A stretch of DNA of 64,000 bases from Capitulum mitella (lineage: Eukaryota > Arthropoda > Thecostraca > Pollicipedomorpha > Pollicipedidae). Below are positions 13,081 through 25,015 of this stretch, piece after piece. Every line of letters begins with the position of its first letter. The stretch's first letter is position 1. A program made the position numbers and the translations under genes. The DNA lies in contig CP099840.1 of assembly GCA_030062745.1 (NCBI GenBank), positions 33,421,101 to 33,485,100 of the forward strand, given 5' to 3'. A model generated the notes under the pieces. It saw only the letters and a program-made list of their open reading frames with translations, did no database searches and had not been told where the DNA came from.

Positions 13081-13911
13081 GAAACGTTTGTCAGGCTGGA
13101 GGCTGCTCTCATCTTTCTGGATCTATAGTCCTGGTCTACAGGCCTGAAGGTCAATGCGGATAAAACCAAACGCAAAGTCTTTGGTAGCCGCGAAAATCCA
13201 CGCCATAGTCCAGCTGATATTTGGACGAAACGATATCGAAGATGTCATCGTAAAACTTGCTAACGTTACTTTAGCGCCGCGCAACAAAGTGAAAAATCCT
13301 GGCGTAACTTTCGGTCCTCGGCTTACTTGGGGATGCCAAGTGACGAACCTCGCTCGCCGCTGTATCGTTGCGCTGTCTGGCCTGTCCCACCTGCGACATC
13401 ACGTTCCTGGTCATGCCGTTTAAACACTTGGCAACAGCCTTAGTCCGTTCTCAGATCCAGTCAGGTGTTTCGGTCTTTGCAAACGGGCTTAGGAAGAACG
13501 CGGACAGAATCCGAAAAATCACTAACTTTGCTGTCAGGGCCACTCTTGGTCTTTCCAAAGTTGAGCATGCGTCGGACCTGAGACTGAGTCTTGGCTGGAT
13601 GTCATATGATTAGTTGTACAAATACCACACGCTCCACCTGATACATAAGGTGCTACAGAGGAGTGACGTGAGGCCTTAGCGAGCGTTTTCACAGTAACGA
13701 TTCATTGCGCCAACGTAGTACGAGAGAGATCCACCAGCAGCACGTGCGGGGTGCTCGCACGAATGCAGGGGAACGTAGTTTCTGCAGGCGTGTCCCAGCG
13801 CTGTACAGGTGGATGCCATCGCGCACGACCCGCCTGCCGGCGAATAGATTTGCTCGCGCTTCCAAGAAATATCTTGTGACTCATCAACTGGACTGGCTGA
13901 ATTTACATTAG
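13081..13911 (+). pseudogene. CR1/Jockey-type LINE reverse transcriptase C-terminus, frameshifted
   Basis: This is the C-terminal third of a non-LTR retrotransposon ORF2, scattered over all three plus-strand frames. GLKVNADKTK at 13141-13170 is the conserved motif after the catalytic YADD. It is followed by KVKNPGVTFGPRLTW (frame shifted near 13200), LARRCIVALSGLSHLRHHVPGHA to about 13420, then after another shift the block RIRKITNFAVRATLGLSKVEH and GWMSYD with a TAG stop at 13611. A third frame at 13705-13911 gives the tail typical of these elements, starting RTNAGERSFCRRVPALY and ending LVTHQLDW. The endonuclease and most of the RT are missing, so it is a 5'-truncated, inactive copy. It is related to, but not a duplicate of, the fragment at 15.4 kb. 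The clade (CR1, L2, Jockey or similar) is uncertain. Confidence 0.85.
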
Positions 13912-15350
13912 TGTGAGATTGTGTATGTATTGTGTGTGCTTGACTAAGTTGCCTGCTTTGATATCTGTGTATGTGACGCTGGGCATCATAGCCGCGCTGC
14001 TGGTGTGGTCCACTCAAAGACGTAAATACACGCATAAATACGCACTTTGATTTCATGACATGCGTTTCAGAAGGCAGTCGGGTCATTGCCGTCGTTATTG
14101 GGAGTTCAACATAACTTTTACGCGATGTCTGTACACATTTCATCAAAACCATTTACAGGAGTGATGTCTCTGACCATGGCCTGTGCCAAGCAGAAACCGT
14201 GGCACGGAATCCGGACTCGGCTTATCGTTCATTTCCAGGAAAGCCGCTTTCTTCTCCAGGTAAAACGTCCCGGCGAGGATGCAGCACGATCGCGTGCTAA
14301 TCAGCACTGCCCTCTCCCGGCCAGGCGCCAGCTAACCCTGGGCCAAATGTCGAGCACCGCAGCGAATCGCACCCCTGTTGCATGGACGACGAGACCAGCG
14401 CCCTCTCACCCGAGGTATCGAACACAGCCCGCCGATCATTGAGTCTACGGGTCAATTGGATCGCTTCATAAACCGGCTCTTCCCGGAAAAAGCTGTATGA
14501 TCACCGTACCTATCGACTGCATGGTCTATTGGTTCTCGAGACAGACAGAAAGGTAATAAAGGACATCTTTCCCAGGAAAAAGAAGGTGCCGAGACATACT
14601 GTTAACCCTAGCCGGGCCGGCCTCTGGATCCAACTCCGCCAGGCCTGGGTTTCACGAGCCCGCTCCCTGAAGATCTCGAGAAACTTAAATGCCGCGTAAA
14701 ATAAAAAGAATGTTCAAAAGGCATTGGCGAGATTAAAAGAAGACACACAGATAGTTTGCAATCAAGGTCACCATAGGTCATCACATGTCAAATAAATTTA
14801 AGACGTTTTTGGCAGAAAAGTTTGATGATGACCTTTTATGTGGTTCAAAAACGGTGAACATGAAATACAAAGCCTGGTGTACTTGCACGGTACAGCAGAA
14901 ACGAGCGTCCCATCAACGAAACGCAAATGAACGAAACGGTCGAAAATCCCTTGGACGAAACCGAAAATGAACAAAATTTCTTGTACGGGCAAAATCTCGT
15001 TTCTTTCTGAAAGTATGATGATGTGTATGTCGTGCGTTTCTAACGTGTGTCGTATCATCTGCCGCATTACCTTTGATCAGACATGAAGCGGCATCAAATC
15101 ATATAACATTATTCATGTAATGTCATGACATTTACTCCTGAAACCGTTTTTCACATAGGTACTTGGTGTACTTGGTAAGGTTCTTGGCCAACGGGCGGCG
15201 GGCACGGCTGCAACGTAAAAGTCCAGAATTTGGTCGGAAGTTGTCAAGAGAAAAAAAAAATTTATTAACCGAAAATAAACGGATAACACAGCAATGCTGA
15301 CTGCATCAAAGAGAGGTATAGGTGTAATTCCATGACTTTTTTTATATTTT
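13912..15350. other. No recognisable gene; probable LINE 3' tail then unknown DNA
   Basis: The first part probably includes the 3' untranslated tail of the preceding LINE fragment, but no poly-A or tandem tail marks its end. At about 14603 TTAACCCTAGCCGGG resembles the termini of the TTAA-flanked elements found later, but no partner terminus is found nearby. No coding sequence is supported. Confidence 0.4.
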
Positions 15351-15354
15351 TCTA

Positions 15355-15407
15355 CCTTTCTTTCTCTCTCTCTCTCCCCCTCCCTCTCTCTCTCTCTCTC
15401 TCTCTAA
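15355..15407. repeat. (CT)n microsatellite
   Basis: An interrupted CT dinucleotide tract with a short C-rich interruption lies directly upstream of the second LINE fragment. Confidence 0.97.
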
Positions 15408-15439
15408 CTCTGTAGTCACACAAGGTGTATTCGCGCAGA

Positions 15440-16420
15440 AAACAGTTTGCCGTTACGATTCAAACTCCAGGGGCTAAAAGTAAATGCCAGCAAGACTCAA
15501 CTGATGCTGTTGGGTAGTGCATAAAAATTTGCGCAACGCTCCTAATTTCACCGTAAAATTTCGCGATCATAATCTTCACCCCGTTTCGGAAGCTAAAAAT
15601 CTGGGACTAACCTTTGATCGCAGTTTCATCTGGGACTTTCACATAACCGCCGTTACTAGGCGCTGTTTCGGACCTCTAAATGGTCCATCACATCTAAGAA
15701 GTTACCTACCGCCGTCCATTATCTTCGTCCCGATCAATGCCCTGGTTCTCTCGGAGGTCCGATATTGTATTTCGATATATGGCATTGGTACTAAAAAAGC
15801 CTGGCTCGCCTCCGGAAAATCCTTCACTTTGCAGCGAGTTATTTTTGGTCGAAGGAAATTTGATCTTATTGCGGATCTGTTAAGGAGACTGGGCTGGCTC
15901 AGCGCTGAGAAACTGGTCTCATACCATACGCTGTGTCTGGCGCACAAGGTGCGCAGCATGGGTGAGCCTGAAACACAAGCCACCGAGTTTTCATGTGTTG
16001 CGGAGCATCGCGACCAACACGCCAGGCAGGAAGGCAACCTGTATGTACCAAGATCTAGCACGGAGACGGGTCGGAGACGTTGTTGCAGCCGTGCGGCGAG
16101 GAAGCTCCATTCGTTGCCACCTGATCTGCCGCGGCCCCACATCCCCCTGTTTGGTCGCCACCTGAAACCCCACCTAAGCAGAGATCTGTGGTGATGCACC
16201 GTCCATCAATATGTTGTTTTGTCGTGTCTTGTGTACTTTTTTAAGTCGTTTAGATGACAGTGACCACGTGCATTGTATGTTTGAGAGTTTTTGCATGTAT
16301 TGATGACCACTGACCTTTTATTTCTATTACTTTTGACGAGAGGCCATAATAGCTGCGAGCCAACTGCGAATGGCTTTAATATACGTCTGAAGTCTTAAGC
16401 CTGAAGTCTGAAGTCAATGT
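15440..16420 (+). pseudogene. CR1/Jockey-type LINE: RT C-terminus plus 3' tail
   Basis: GLKVNASKTQLMLLGS at about 15471-15520 matches the post-YADD motif of CR1/Jockey-type reverse transcriptases. It is interrupted by one frameshift near 15517. From there a frame of 225 codons stays open to the TGA at 16192-16194. It reads AKNLGLTFDRSFIWDFHI, then SHLRSYLPPS, LVLSEVRYCISIYG, LRRLGWLSAEKLVSYHTL, and ends HLSRDLW, the normal C-terminus of such ORF2 proteins. The apparent start at 15517 is a GTG inside the domain, not a real start. The 3' untranslated region continues to about 16415, where CTGAAGTC-type units recur (16386-16414), resembling the short tandem tail many LINEs end with. One frameshift and the 5' truncation make it inactive, but it is better preserved than the copy at 13 kb. 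An antisense frame at 15702-16199 is a shadow. Confidence 0.87.
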
Positions 16421-17990
16421 AACCGCGGACATTGGGTCGAAAAGAAAAAAGACGTGTCATTGAGGAACATCCAGACGTTCATAGTTTTCCTTGCTTAAAT
16501 ACAACTGTGGCGCATTTGAAAGATAAAAGAACACGGTTGGTATTTAAGATAAGTCCCAAATCTTTAATTACAGAGCGTTAGCTCTTTCAAACATTACGTC
16601 CACACCGCTAAAATGTGTCCGTGGATATCATAACGCTTATGTACACAAAGAAGTGCTAGTTCTTTAGAAGCGCACGCCAGATTATACATATACGGCGCGT
16701 GTGGCAAAAGCATAGGTCAGCTGTTGCAAGATAAACGTTGGGCTCTGGAGCACCACCGTCGTCGTCACCTACTCGTCTTCTTCCATGTACATAATACGTA
16801 ACTACCAGCGTATCTTTTGGCTACTGCGTTCTGGAACTCAGTTCCCATGATGAAGCCTAAAATTGCTTTTGTTGCTCGATGAAGGGCATTTAGAGTGCGA
16901 AATATGTGAACCAGACCGCCCTTTCCTACCGCTGACCTCTTCTAAATGGAGTTTAAAAAGGCATCAATGGCAGAAAAAAAACAAGCAAACCGATTTCAAT
17001 TGCCGGAGAGATCTTCAACAATGACACAACAGATCTTACCAGAGAGAAATTCAACAGCCACGTGCAATGCCATTATGGCAACATACCAAGACTCCTTCCA
17101 GTGTCACACCATCGACCGCATATATCGATATGTCAATGGCCTGTGTGCTTTAATACCGTCAAAATTCATTCCTGCCAAGAGAAAACGGCAACTCGTACCA
17201 CAACAATCTAGTGCGTCATCGACTTACTTCTTGCTCTTCTGCAGCGAGTGCCACTCTTCCCACAGTAATGTTGGCTTTTCTCCGCAATTCTGTCCCCTGA
17301 CCGTCCTTACACGAGTCATGTTCCGAAACGCCAGCACATTTTCCGCCGTGGCTTTGAACGTGGATTTCTTGCCAGAAGCTCCCAGAATGGCCAGAAGGTA
17401 CTGGACAACTTAAGGTGTGGTTGGCAATCTGGCGCCACCGATCGAGGAAGACGGCTGACTAATTAAGAATACGTTCGTGGCTGACAGAGAAGGCTGTACT
17501 GTTTTCAACAGCCAAAAAAAATGAAGGAAAAATGAAATATTTCTGCCGCCAATGTATTGTCCACCTAGGGTATGGCCAAAATATCAGTATTCACGTAAAA
17601 AAACTGCGAGGCGAAAACAATTTTTAGGCACATGCAATGAAGAAAAAAGGCGTGTTCACAGAAAGTGAAGAAAAGGCTCGGCCAACGACTGTTCTACCTA
17701 ACGTCAATTGTAATTACACTTTCCGGCGTTAGCATGTGTCTTGTGCGATTCTCTTGTCTCGATTCAGCGCGATTCAATACATCGAACGCAAGTATCTCGA
17801 AAGATGTCGACTTTGCGCAAACTCACGACTTGCACCGGTTTACTTGATGCGTCGTGGCAGTAAAAGTTCAGCGATTTATGACTATTTTTTTGCAGCGACA
17901 GAGCGGCGAAAATTCTTTGGTTCCATTGTTGTTGATTTTGCGAACAGTCTCACTCTCCTTGCTGTCACAGTTACAATGTAAACACAATGG
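16421..17990. other. No recognisable gene
   Basis: A 155-codon plus-strand frame at 16946-17413 is open but shows no domain or repeat that I recognise. Frames of this length are expected by chance in a 64-kb window. Nothing else is supported. Confidence 0.4.
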
Positions 17991-17999
17991 ACTCGAAAA

Positions 18000-18850
18000 C
18001 CGAAAACCCCACATTCAGCTCCACTTTGAGCGCGTACCGTGGCAGCCCCTTTGGTGGACGAGGTCAACCCTACGGAATGATATGCGGTCGGTACCTTGTG
18101 ACGTGGGGTACATAGCCGCGGAGTCGTTAGAACTGAAGACTGGATTTACTCGTATCCTACTTTGTAAAGCTAACAAAACGACATTTGTGTGTTCCCATGG
18201 CTGGCTCGCATCCCGTCCGATCCCCCCGAGATCCATCCCGTCCGTCCCCCTCTGACCTAACAGACCTGATTACCAATTAACGTTGTTGTACACGGTACTG
18301 TTTTCCGATCGATTTTCGGTCCAACAAACCAGGTTTCGTTTCGGTGCGAACCACGGTTGGCGAAAGTAGGCACCGGTAAGAACGCAGTATCGTCGGTTGA
18401 CAATCGTCTCGAGCCCACTTGAAAATGGACGAAATCGCCTTCCGCATCGGTTCACGTGGCCTCGCGTGACGAGAGCGACCGCGGCACAGCTGATTAGTGA
18501 CTGGCATCATCGGAACGGCAAAAGAACAGCAAAATAAAGCGAGCTTTCCGTTGGTTCCAGTTTCATGTCAGACATTCACGCCTTTGCATCTCAAACCACT
18601 TTGAGCGCGTGCCGCGACTATCCCGTCCGGCAGATGAGGTCGACTCCGCGAATGGATTTCGTGCCGGTGCATTTCGTGGGTGATCATCGTGTCCTCGAGC
18701 CCGTATCTTTAGCGGTCTCCGAGATTATGACCCATTTTGAGACCTTGAAAAAACGAGCATTTTTCGTGTTCCCACGGCCAGACGCGTCACGTGCCGGTCC
18801 CGGCTCGGCCTCGTCCGTGCGATGCAATGTTCCAATCGATTTCTTGTCGA
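18000..18850. repeat. Diverged direct duplication (about 575 bp apart)
   Basis: Segments near 18019-18240 and 18594-18830 are related in the same orientation. CCACTTTGAGCGCGT, then CCG, then GAGGTC-AC and CGxAATG recur in order, and GTGTTCCCA-GGC recurs near 18190 and 18767 at the same relative distance. CTCGAGCCC also recurs near 18410 and 18695. The block is CpG-rich throughout. It looks like an old tandem duplication or two copies of a repeat. No intact coding frame spans either copy. Confidence 0.6.
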
Positions 18851-19254
18851 ACGCAGCCGGTTTGGTGGCGGTCGGTCCGTTGTTTTCCAGATCGAGCGCC
18901 CGGAAGCGGCGCACGCCTGAGTTGTTCGAAAGTGTGTCGTATTTCGTCAAAAATACATGCAAACTTCATGAGGCAGATTCGGTTTGATCAGATTTGATTC
19001 GAGCTCGTCCCGCGCCCAGACCCGACATGCACGAAATCCAAAAACCTAGCATAAGGCATGCTGCCGCCAAACCCCTAACACGGCCAGGTTCCAGCCATGC
19101 GTGACCGCAAGTCTCACCACACCAGCCAGGAAAAACCGAACTCCGACGGGATCAGACAAAACAATGTCAGCGAAATATCCGGACTTTTTTACGTTACCCA
19201 CAATTCGACTGGTCAAAATCCCCTTCCCAGTGATCTGCTCTTAAAATAGGTCCT

Positions 19255-20040
19255 GCTGTGAATCAAGAATGATTCGAGTCCCTTGCTTTGGAAGTGATTC
19301 TGGATCAGATGTGATTCGATTCTTGTCGCTTGAATTAGCTGAAGTGACATTAAATCAACCTGGATCAACAACAAGCAATAAGTGCTGTTAAAGATTCGAA
19401 TAACAAGTGCTTCAAAATATGACGAAAATGAAGGACAGCATGAATGACCACATTTCTGTTAATTACTGGAAACTTAACGGAATGTCATCCTAACACACCA
19501 CATAACCTAAACCATGAACACAAGTATTTATCAGACATATTACTGGTGTCCAAGGCATTTAAAGAAAAGAAGTAGCCAAAGCCGTTACTTACTTAGTAAT
19601 TTACCTTACTTAGCTTACTTAGCCTTTACTTACTTAGCCTTTACTTAAACTGTATTGAAATTTATCCATCCCGTATATTTACAATTCATGAACGAACGCG
19701 TAGTGTTTCAGCAAATGTAAATATTTTCCTCGCACACATGAACAGAGCCAAAGAATATTTTCCTAAATGCACTGTGGTACACATGATTTGCAGACGTTCT
19801 TAAACTTTTAACAATTCAGCCATTTGATACCACTAGTTTCTGAAGTCCTGACAGCATTCTGATATGTTCATGGATCGAAAGTATTCATTTTAATTCCAAT
19901 CATGCTGATTTAAATCATGATTCGGACCCAATTTTCCTTGATAAAGAAACAGGGTCAGAATCTGTCATGCCAGTTTGCTTGAATTAACTGATTCGAATCA
20001 CTGTTTGAAAAGTAAGTTTGATTTAATAATTGATTTGGCT
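19255..20040. repeat. GATTCGA/TGATTC-rich diverged repeat tract
   Basis: Variants of GATTCGA, GATTCTGGATC and AATTGATTTGG recur irregularly, most densely at 19265-19340 and 19880-20035. Comparable GATTC-rich stretches lie at 41080-41230, 41780-41930 and 55370-55520. Clusters of such words occur in subterminal regions of some hAT-like elements, but I find no terminal repeats or transposase, so the assignment is only a possibility. The nested tract at 19585-19648 is listed separately. Confidence 0.4.
19585..19648. repeat. Short tandem repeat, CTTACTTAG-type unit
   Basis: Units of TTACTTAGC, TTACCTTACTTAGC and CTTTACTTACTTAGC follow one another with slight variation for about 65 bp. Confidence 0.85.
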
Positions 20041-20072
20041 CCCTACTGAAGCTGCATCAAGCACAAATCTGC

Positions 20073-20663
20073 ATGGATGACCTGGAAGATAATCCTTTTC
20101 TTTTGATGATGTTGGATGATGTCATGCCCCCAAGACGATTGCTTCGGTGCAGAGGCGTCGGGAAATCGGCACACGGAGGGCGAGTCTATCACGCCTCTTG
20201 CCCACGAGATAGCCCAAATAGACGAAGTCAAAGGAACGGAAATATGTCATCTCAAAATTACGTCCATGAATCATATGTCCACATAACAAGCATTGGGAGA
20301 ACAAACGCGATATGCTCTCAGTCAAGTCGGAGAAGCCCGAATGGCAAACTAAGCCAGCGCGGGTGGAGACTGGTAAGAAGACATAGTGTTGCCAGTCTGT
20401 TGGGACGGGCATTCTCCGTTGGAAAAATGCTAAAATTATGCTTATTTGGACAAAAATTGCCACACCTACTATCCAGTATTCTCCACCTGTGCAAGCCAAG
20501 CTTCCAGCGCAGACTCCTTCGGATTGTATACAATGTAAGAAACAAAACTTTCGAGTACTGCATATACCTTTGCGCCCCCAGAAGACAGCCTTTACGCGCA
20601 GGGACGTATGCAGGATTTCGCAGTGGGGTGGGGGGCGGGGCACAAGCCAACATTTTTCACTGA
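20073..20663 (+). other. Open frame of 196 codons, unrecognised
   Basis: The plus-strand frame starts with a true ATG and an acidic N-terminus (MDDLEDNPFLLMMLDDVMP), then becomes basic and low-information. A minus-strand frame overlaps it over 20122-20643. I recognise no domain. Its last part runs into a G-rich tract at 20620-20640 with wording (ACGTATGCAGGATTT before the G-run) like the ends of dispersed repeats elsewhere in the window, so the frame is probably chance or repeat-derived rather than a gene. Confidence 0.15.
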
Positions 20664-21207
20664 AAAATCAGTTTAGCGCGCCGCAAACGCGCGAAATTTC
20701 TTGCGTGCCGTACATTCCATGTTCTCCATCTGCTTCTTTTGCGTGTCTGCTTCGAGTTTATAATAGTCATTAAGTCACATCCATATTAATGCACCAGCAT
20801 GTTTGGTAAGGGGTAGCGTGTCCCTATGGCCCCCTTCAATAGCCCACTTTTCACGTGGCCCCTGCTGCTCACCAGAAGCGGCCAGCACGTGTCTGTGTGA
20901 GACTGGTTCCTTTGCCGCGCGGCCCATGAAAATGGCACCAGGCTGTTCGTTGCCTCACCGGCCCTTTCAGAAGTTGAATAACGCCCAACTCCCGGTGACC
21001 GGCGGACCGGACTGGTACTGTCCCCTTGCTGTCCCCCCTCCCCTCCTTCCGCTGACGTCCGCCGCTGTCCCCCGGTTTACACCGCCGCCGGAAAGGTCGG
21101 CCGCTGTTGTCGCCAGTTTGCTAGCCAGGCCTGCCTTTGTACTCGCGGTTCTTTTGGTTTCTTTTCAATTTATTTATCGTAATGCTCTCATTGTTTTCTG
21201 TTCGTAG

Positions 21208-21470
21208 ACGTGCAGACCACAGAGGCTCTGTTGGACTTGTTGGGTGTGGCGGCTCCGTCTCTCACAAGTGACAAAGTGGGCCTGTCCCATTCAGAGGTGA
21301 CGGTCGAGAAGCGTGTCGTGTGCTGTGGGTGTGACGTGAAAGATGCGCTTCTCCTCCAGGCTGCGGCCCACACGGTTGTTCGCGACAGCGCCGAAGATCA
21401 GAAGCCTTGTGGCGCTCGTGCAGGTCGTCTACCTGGAGGTCCAGGAGACCGCTGCAAGGAGGCGGATCAG
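21208..21470 (+). other. Candidate internal exon of a host gene (weak)
   Basis: A pyrimidine-rich run ending TTTTCTGTTCGTAG at 21207 is a plausible splice acceptor. It is followed by about 260 bp of higher GC content with an open frame from 21210 to the stop at 21494 (peptide includes TTEALLDLLGVAAPSL and VEKRVVCCGCDVKDALLLQA). GATCAG/GTGCAG at 21470/21471 would serve as donor. I recognise no domain. The other plus-strand frame and the minus strand are also partly open, as expected for GC-rich DNA. The support is the splice-like boundary plus the composition change, not homology. Confidence 0.25.
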
Positions 21471-21549
21471 GTGCAGGCCTACCCCGGTCTGTAAAATCCT
21501 TCGGTCTGAATGTAATTTGGTGCTTGAGTAGGCATTATCGTTGTAATAA

Positions 21550-24500
21550 GGTAGGACAGAATTACCCTTAACTTGCTCACAGTATAAAAAAACAACACGA
21601 AAACAAATGGATCCTACATTTAGGCCACGGGACTTCCTCTGGGATCTCAGGGTCTAGGATTTGTAAGAAGCTGGTAGTAGATGGAAAGCAGCACGTAAGC
21701 AGTACAAGGCAGTGTGCAGTGTTAAATGCATTGGCGGGTAGTAGGTTCTGGCACGGTAGTACGCCATCCGTACTCGCGAACCGAGATCAGAATGCGTTGT
21801 CCATCATTGCTGCGTAAATTGCACGACGTCGTGTGATTTGTGCTTTGCGTCGTCACATCATATAGGGGCAGACTGTTGTTCATTTGCTGCTGCGTATAAC
21901 TTGGTAGTTATGCCAGCACGTTTTGTCCGGGAGGTGAGGTAATAACTTCTGCTTTGTTATCGGCGCGTGTCACGAGTGTCACTCCTGAGGTCTTCAGCGT
22001 TCCCATACGCTAATAAAAGCTGAGCCAGTAAAAGTTCGTGTGACGGAAATTGAACTTCGGTACAATAATGGCCGCTAAATTGTTTTTCAAAGCACACAAA
22101 AGTTAAAGTCATTAATAGCCTGACGTGCGGTTCAGGCTTCCTGAGATGGCGATCGGGGACGAGAGGGATAAAGGAAGGAGGGAGGGGAGGGGGTGCCTTA
22201 CCCCTGACGATGCACTTTTTTGCTCTCGCTGAAGCCTGGAGGAATGTCTGGTACGCAACACCTCCGTAGGGTCGGTATAGTATTTAGGTGGCTAAAAACC
22301 CCAGTTCGAGAGTGTCGTGCGATATCACTGGAAACCAAAATATCATATAATAGTTCGCGGGGAGACAGTGGGTTAATCTCCTTGGAGACTCGTTTGGTAT
22401 CCACGGATGCAGCATGGAAGTCTTGGCGGAGATCTCTTGATTGAGATCATCAGGGCATCTCGAAAACGGCCGCGCACATTTGGATACGGTATGCGAGACA
22501 ATAAGATGGCCTCGGAGACACGTGTATTGACTTAAATGTTCCTGGTGTAGCATCAGATCGCTGCCGGAGCCGTTGGTGCAGTTCTTTCATGAATGGCCGC
22601 ATCCCGCCGACAGACGGGAAATCTGATAAATGCACGACTTCCGGGCTTTTCTGCTGCAGTATCGGCCACAAAGGGGGCATAACTTCTTTTTGGGTGTGCT
22701 GATTCTCTTTCAGGATCTTCAGCATGCCGCAGCTTTACTTTTACTTTACTTTACTTTAGGTCCAATGTTTTTCCTGCTCTTGTTTTAACTCTGGCGATGA
22801 CTCCTGATTACATGAGAAATGTATTTTCATGACGTTTGTTTAAAGCTGGCTTCCATCTTTTGCCGTAACTCGCGCACCGCAGTCGCTGAACAGTCCATGC
22901 CTCCATGGGTCCTGCAGTAATTCAGGAGGGCGAACAGCGGATCCTGTCGTTTTTGCAACTGCAACCGCAACTACACGGGCTATTCCTACGGCGCGTTCAG
23001 TGGTCCCATCAAAGGACGGCGTGCAAGGGTCTGCAATACGGCGAGTGAAGCCGTTAACAGCAGTGGAACGCCGAAACTGTTGCGAAGCTAATACTGCGTT
23101 CCACCATACGAGCGGCTAAAGAAAGCCTTGAGCTCTCTGATCACTGCTGTGACGATCAGCTTTGGAAGGTTTTATATCCCCGGAATGGCGTAAGATTAGA
23201 TCGTACTCAGCACAGCAGTGGACTGCAGAAGCTCCTTGTGCTGAACACATGCGCCATTTGACAAAATACAAATATTATGCAATGCCAGCTTTAGTCAGCT
23301 ACCAGCTGGAACTAGACCTGTTCGAGACACTTTCCGTCCAAAGTGTCCGTCACTGTGCAGTTTCATCAGGATTTCGTCTTTTATTTTGCTTGGGTTGACA
23401 AGTCTCTGACCACTGATCAGGAGAGTTCCAAAGTTCAGGTGCAGAACGCTGAGATGAAATTTCCTTCCGCGGGAACAGGCGTTTTGCGCGCCAGCCACAG
23501 GCAGTTTTAGTTGCCGCCTCCTCCGCTAGAGGTAAGGCAGGCGAAGAGGGCGCGGTGGCCGCCGTGGGTCCCATTAGGACGAGCTCTGATAGGACCCATG
23601 CAATAGTAACTGTAATGGAAGCTACTCCCCCAGTGAAACTTCCTGTAAAATTTACATGGTATGCGCATTTGAAGGCTATTTTCAGTGTCGTTCTATGATT
23701 TAAGCCTTTGTTTAGCAATGACATTTCTTGAAGTAGGTACCCTGCTCAGCTCGGTCGAAAGTTATCCTACGACTACAGCCTGGTCGGAAACAAAGCGCTA
23801 AGACCAAAAAAGGTCCCAAGAAACGTTCAGTTCCTCCTTTTTCATTGCGACGTTTCCTTTTCTATAAGGAGCAGCCTGATTTTCGCATTTTGTGGCGACT
23901 TTGTTGTTCTTGTAAGTTATACCTATTATCTGTATTTCTTTGACGAAAGGCATTGCAAGCTCGTCTCCACTAAGAGTTTCCGCAGCGATTCCTATAGGAG
24001 GCCACTCGTTTTATTTACATTCAGTTTGAATCCGGATAGGGCAGAACATATCTATATTTCATCTATAGCGCCATTTAAATATGGGTTTTCTATATTGAAC
24101 AAAAACTTTCACATCGACGGCATGGTGGGACTTATTTCACGTCCACCCGGGGCTTGTACTCCATGTATTGGTGTTGACCGTGCGATTCGATTTGCAAGCG
24201 GTTTTACGAATAAATTAAAGAGGCCTGGGGCCGAATCTCCTTGCCTTGTTTCACATTACATGAACACTTTCACCAAGGGAGCCATCTAATAGAATCCTCG
24301 AATAGCTGTGACCGTCAAGATACATCAAGTTGAGTAGATGTTTGCTGTATGACCCAAAGTTATGATATTCAGGCGATTTTGCAAGGAAAGTCGATGACAC
24401 GGTACCACAGGCGGCTTCGAAGTCCTGCGAAAAACACAGTCATCATTAGGGCCGAAAATACTTACGAGCGCGAACATGGTTGCCGTTATCTTACGAGCGA

Positions 24501-24900
24501 CAATATACAAATGTCATTGAGACGTTTCCGAGCCTAACGTTTCTGCCATTCTGAGATTAAGTCGTGATCTATGGAATTTCTTATCAGAACTGATGTCGTT
24601 CGGCTGTTTGGTGTGTTGCATATTGCTGTTTGGTGTGTTTGGTGTGATGACAGCTTCCTTTCCAAAGCGCATGAAAGCAAACAGTAACGCTGGCAGTCAC
24701 ATGCGTCTCTCGGAAGAAAATTATACCAAATTCGGCCTTTTTTTTATATAATTGAGAACGTCTCGCCGCTTCTGTTGTCCCCCCAATCCTCTGTAGTTCA
24801 GTGCCATAAACCCTCTTCAGTTCAATGTCATAAATGTTATTTGAGACGGTTTTTATGACAGTGCTGAATTGGTTAACACAGCGGGAGACGTGCGCATCCA
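21550..24900. other. No recognisable gene
   Basis: Several short frames are present but none has convincing features. On the minus strand a 124-codon frame at 23350-23724 contains a hydrophobic stretch (VASITVTIAWVLSELVLM) that could be a membrane segment or chance. A (TTTAC)n tract lies within the region. No transposon signature was found. Confidence 0.4.
22733..22758. repeat. (TTTAC)n short tandem repeat
   Basis: About five units of TTTAC with one variant. Confidence 0.9.
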
Positions 24901-24917
24901 GCCCCGAGGGCGCGCCA

Positions 24918-25015
24918 GCGTATATGTGTGTTTGTGTCGTGCAGGCGCGTCTGTGTGGGTGTGCGTACGTTTATGTGCTTGTGTGTAAACGTGTCGCTAT
25001 GGTATATACAAGTGC
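24918..25015. repeat. GT-rich low-complexity tract
   Basis: Irregular TGTGTGT/GTGCGT sequence; a decayed dinucleotide repeat. A similar tract lies at 57310-57400. Confidence 0.75.

Noticed and set aside
13676..14152. 158-codon minus-strand frame
   Set aside because: Antisense to the LINE C-terminus and its tail; no domain.
14603..14620. TTAACCCTAGCCGGG as a TTAA-element terminus
   Set aside because: No matching GGCTAGGGTTAA end within a plausible distance on either side.
15702..16199. 165-codon minus-strand frame
   Set aside because: Antisense shadow of the LINE reverse transcriptase on the plus strand.
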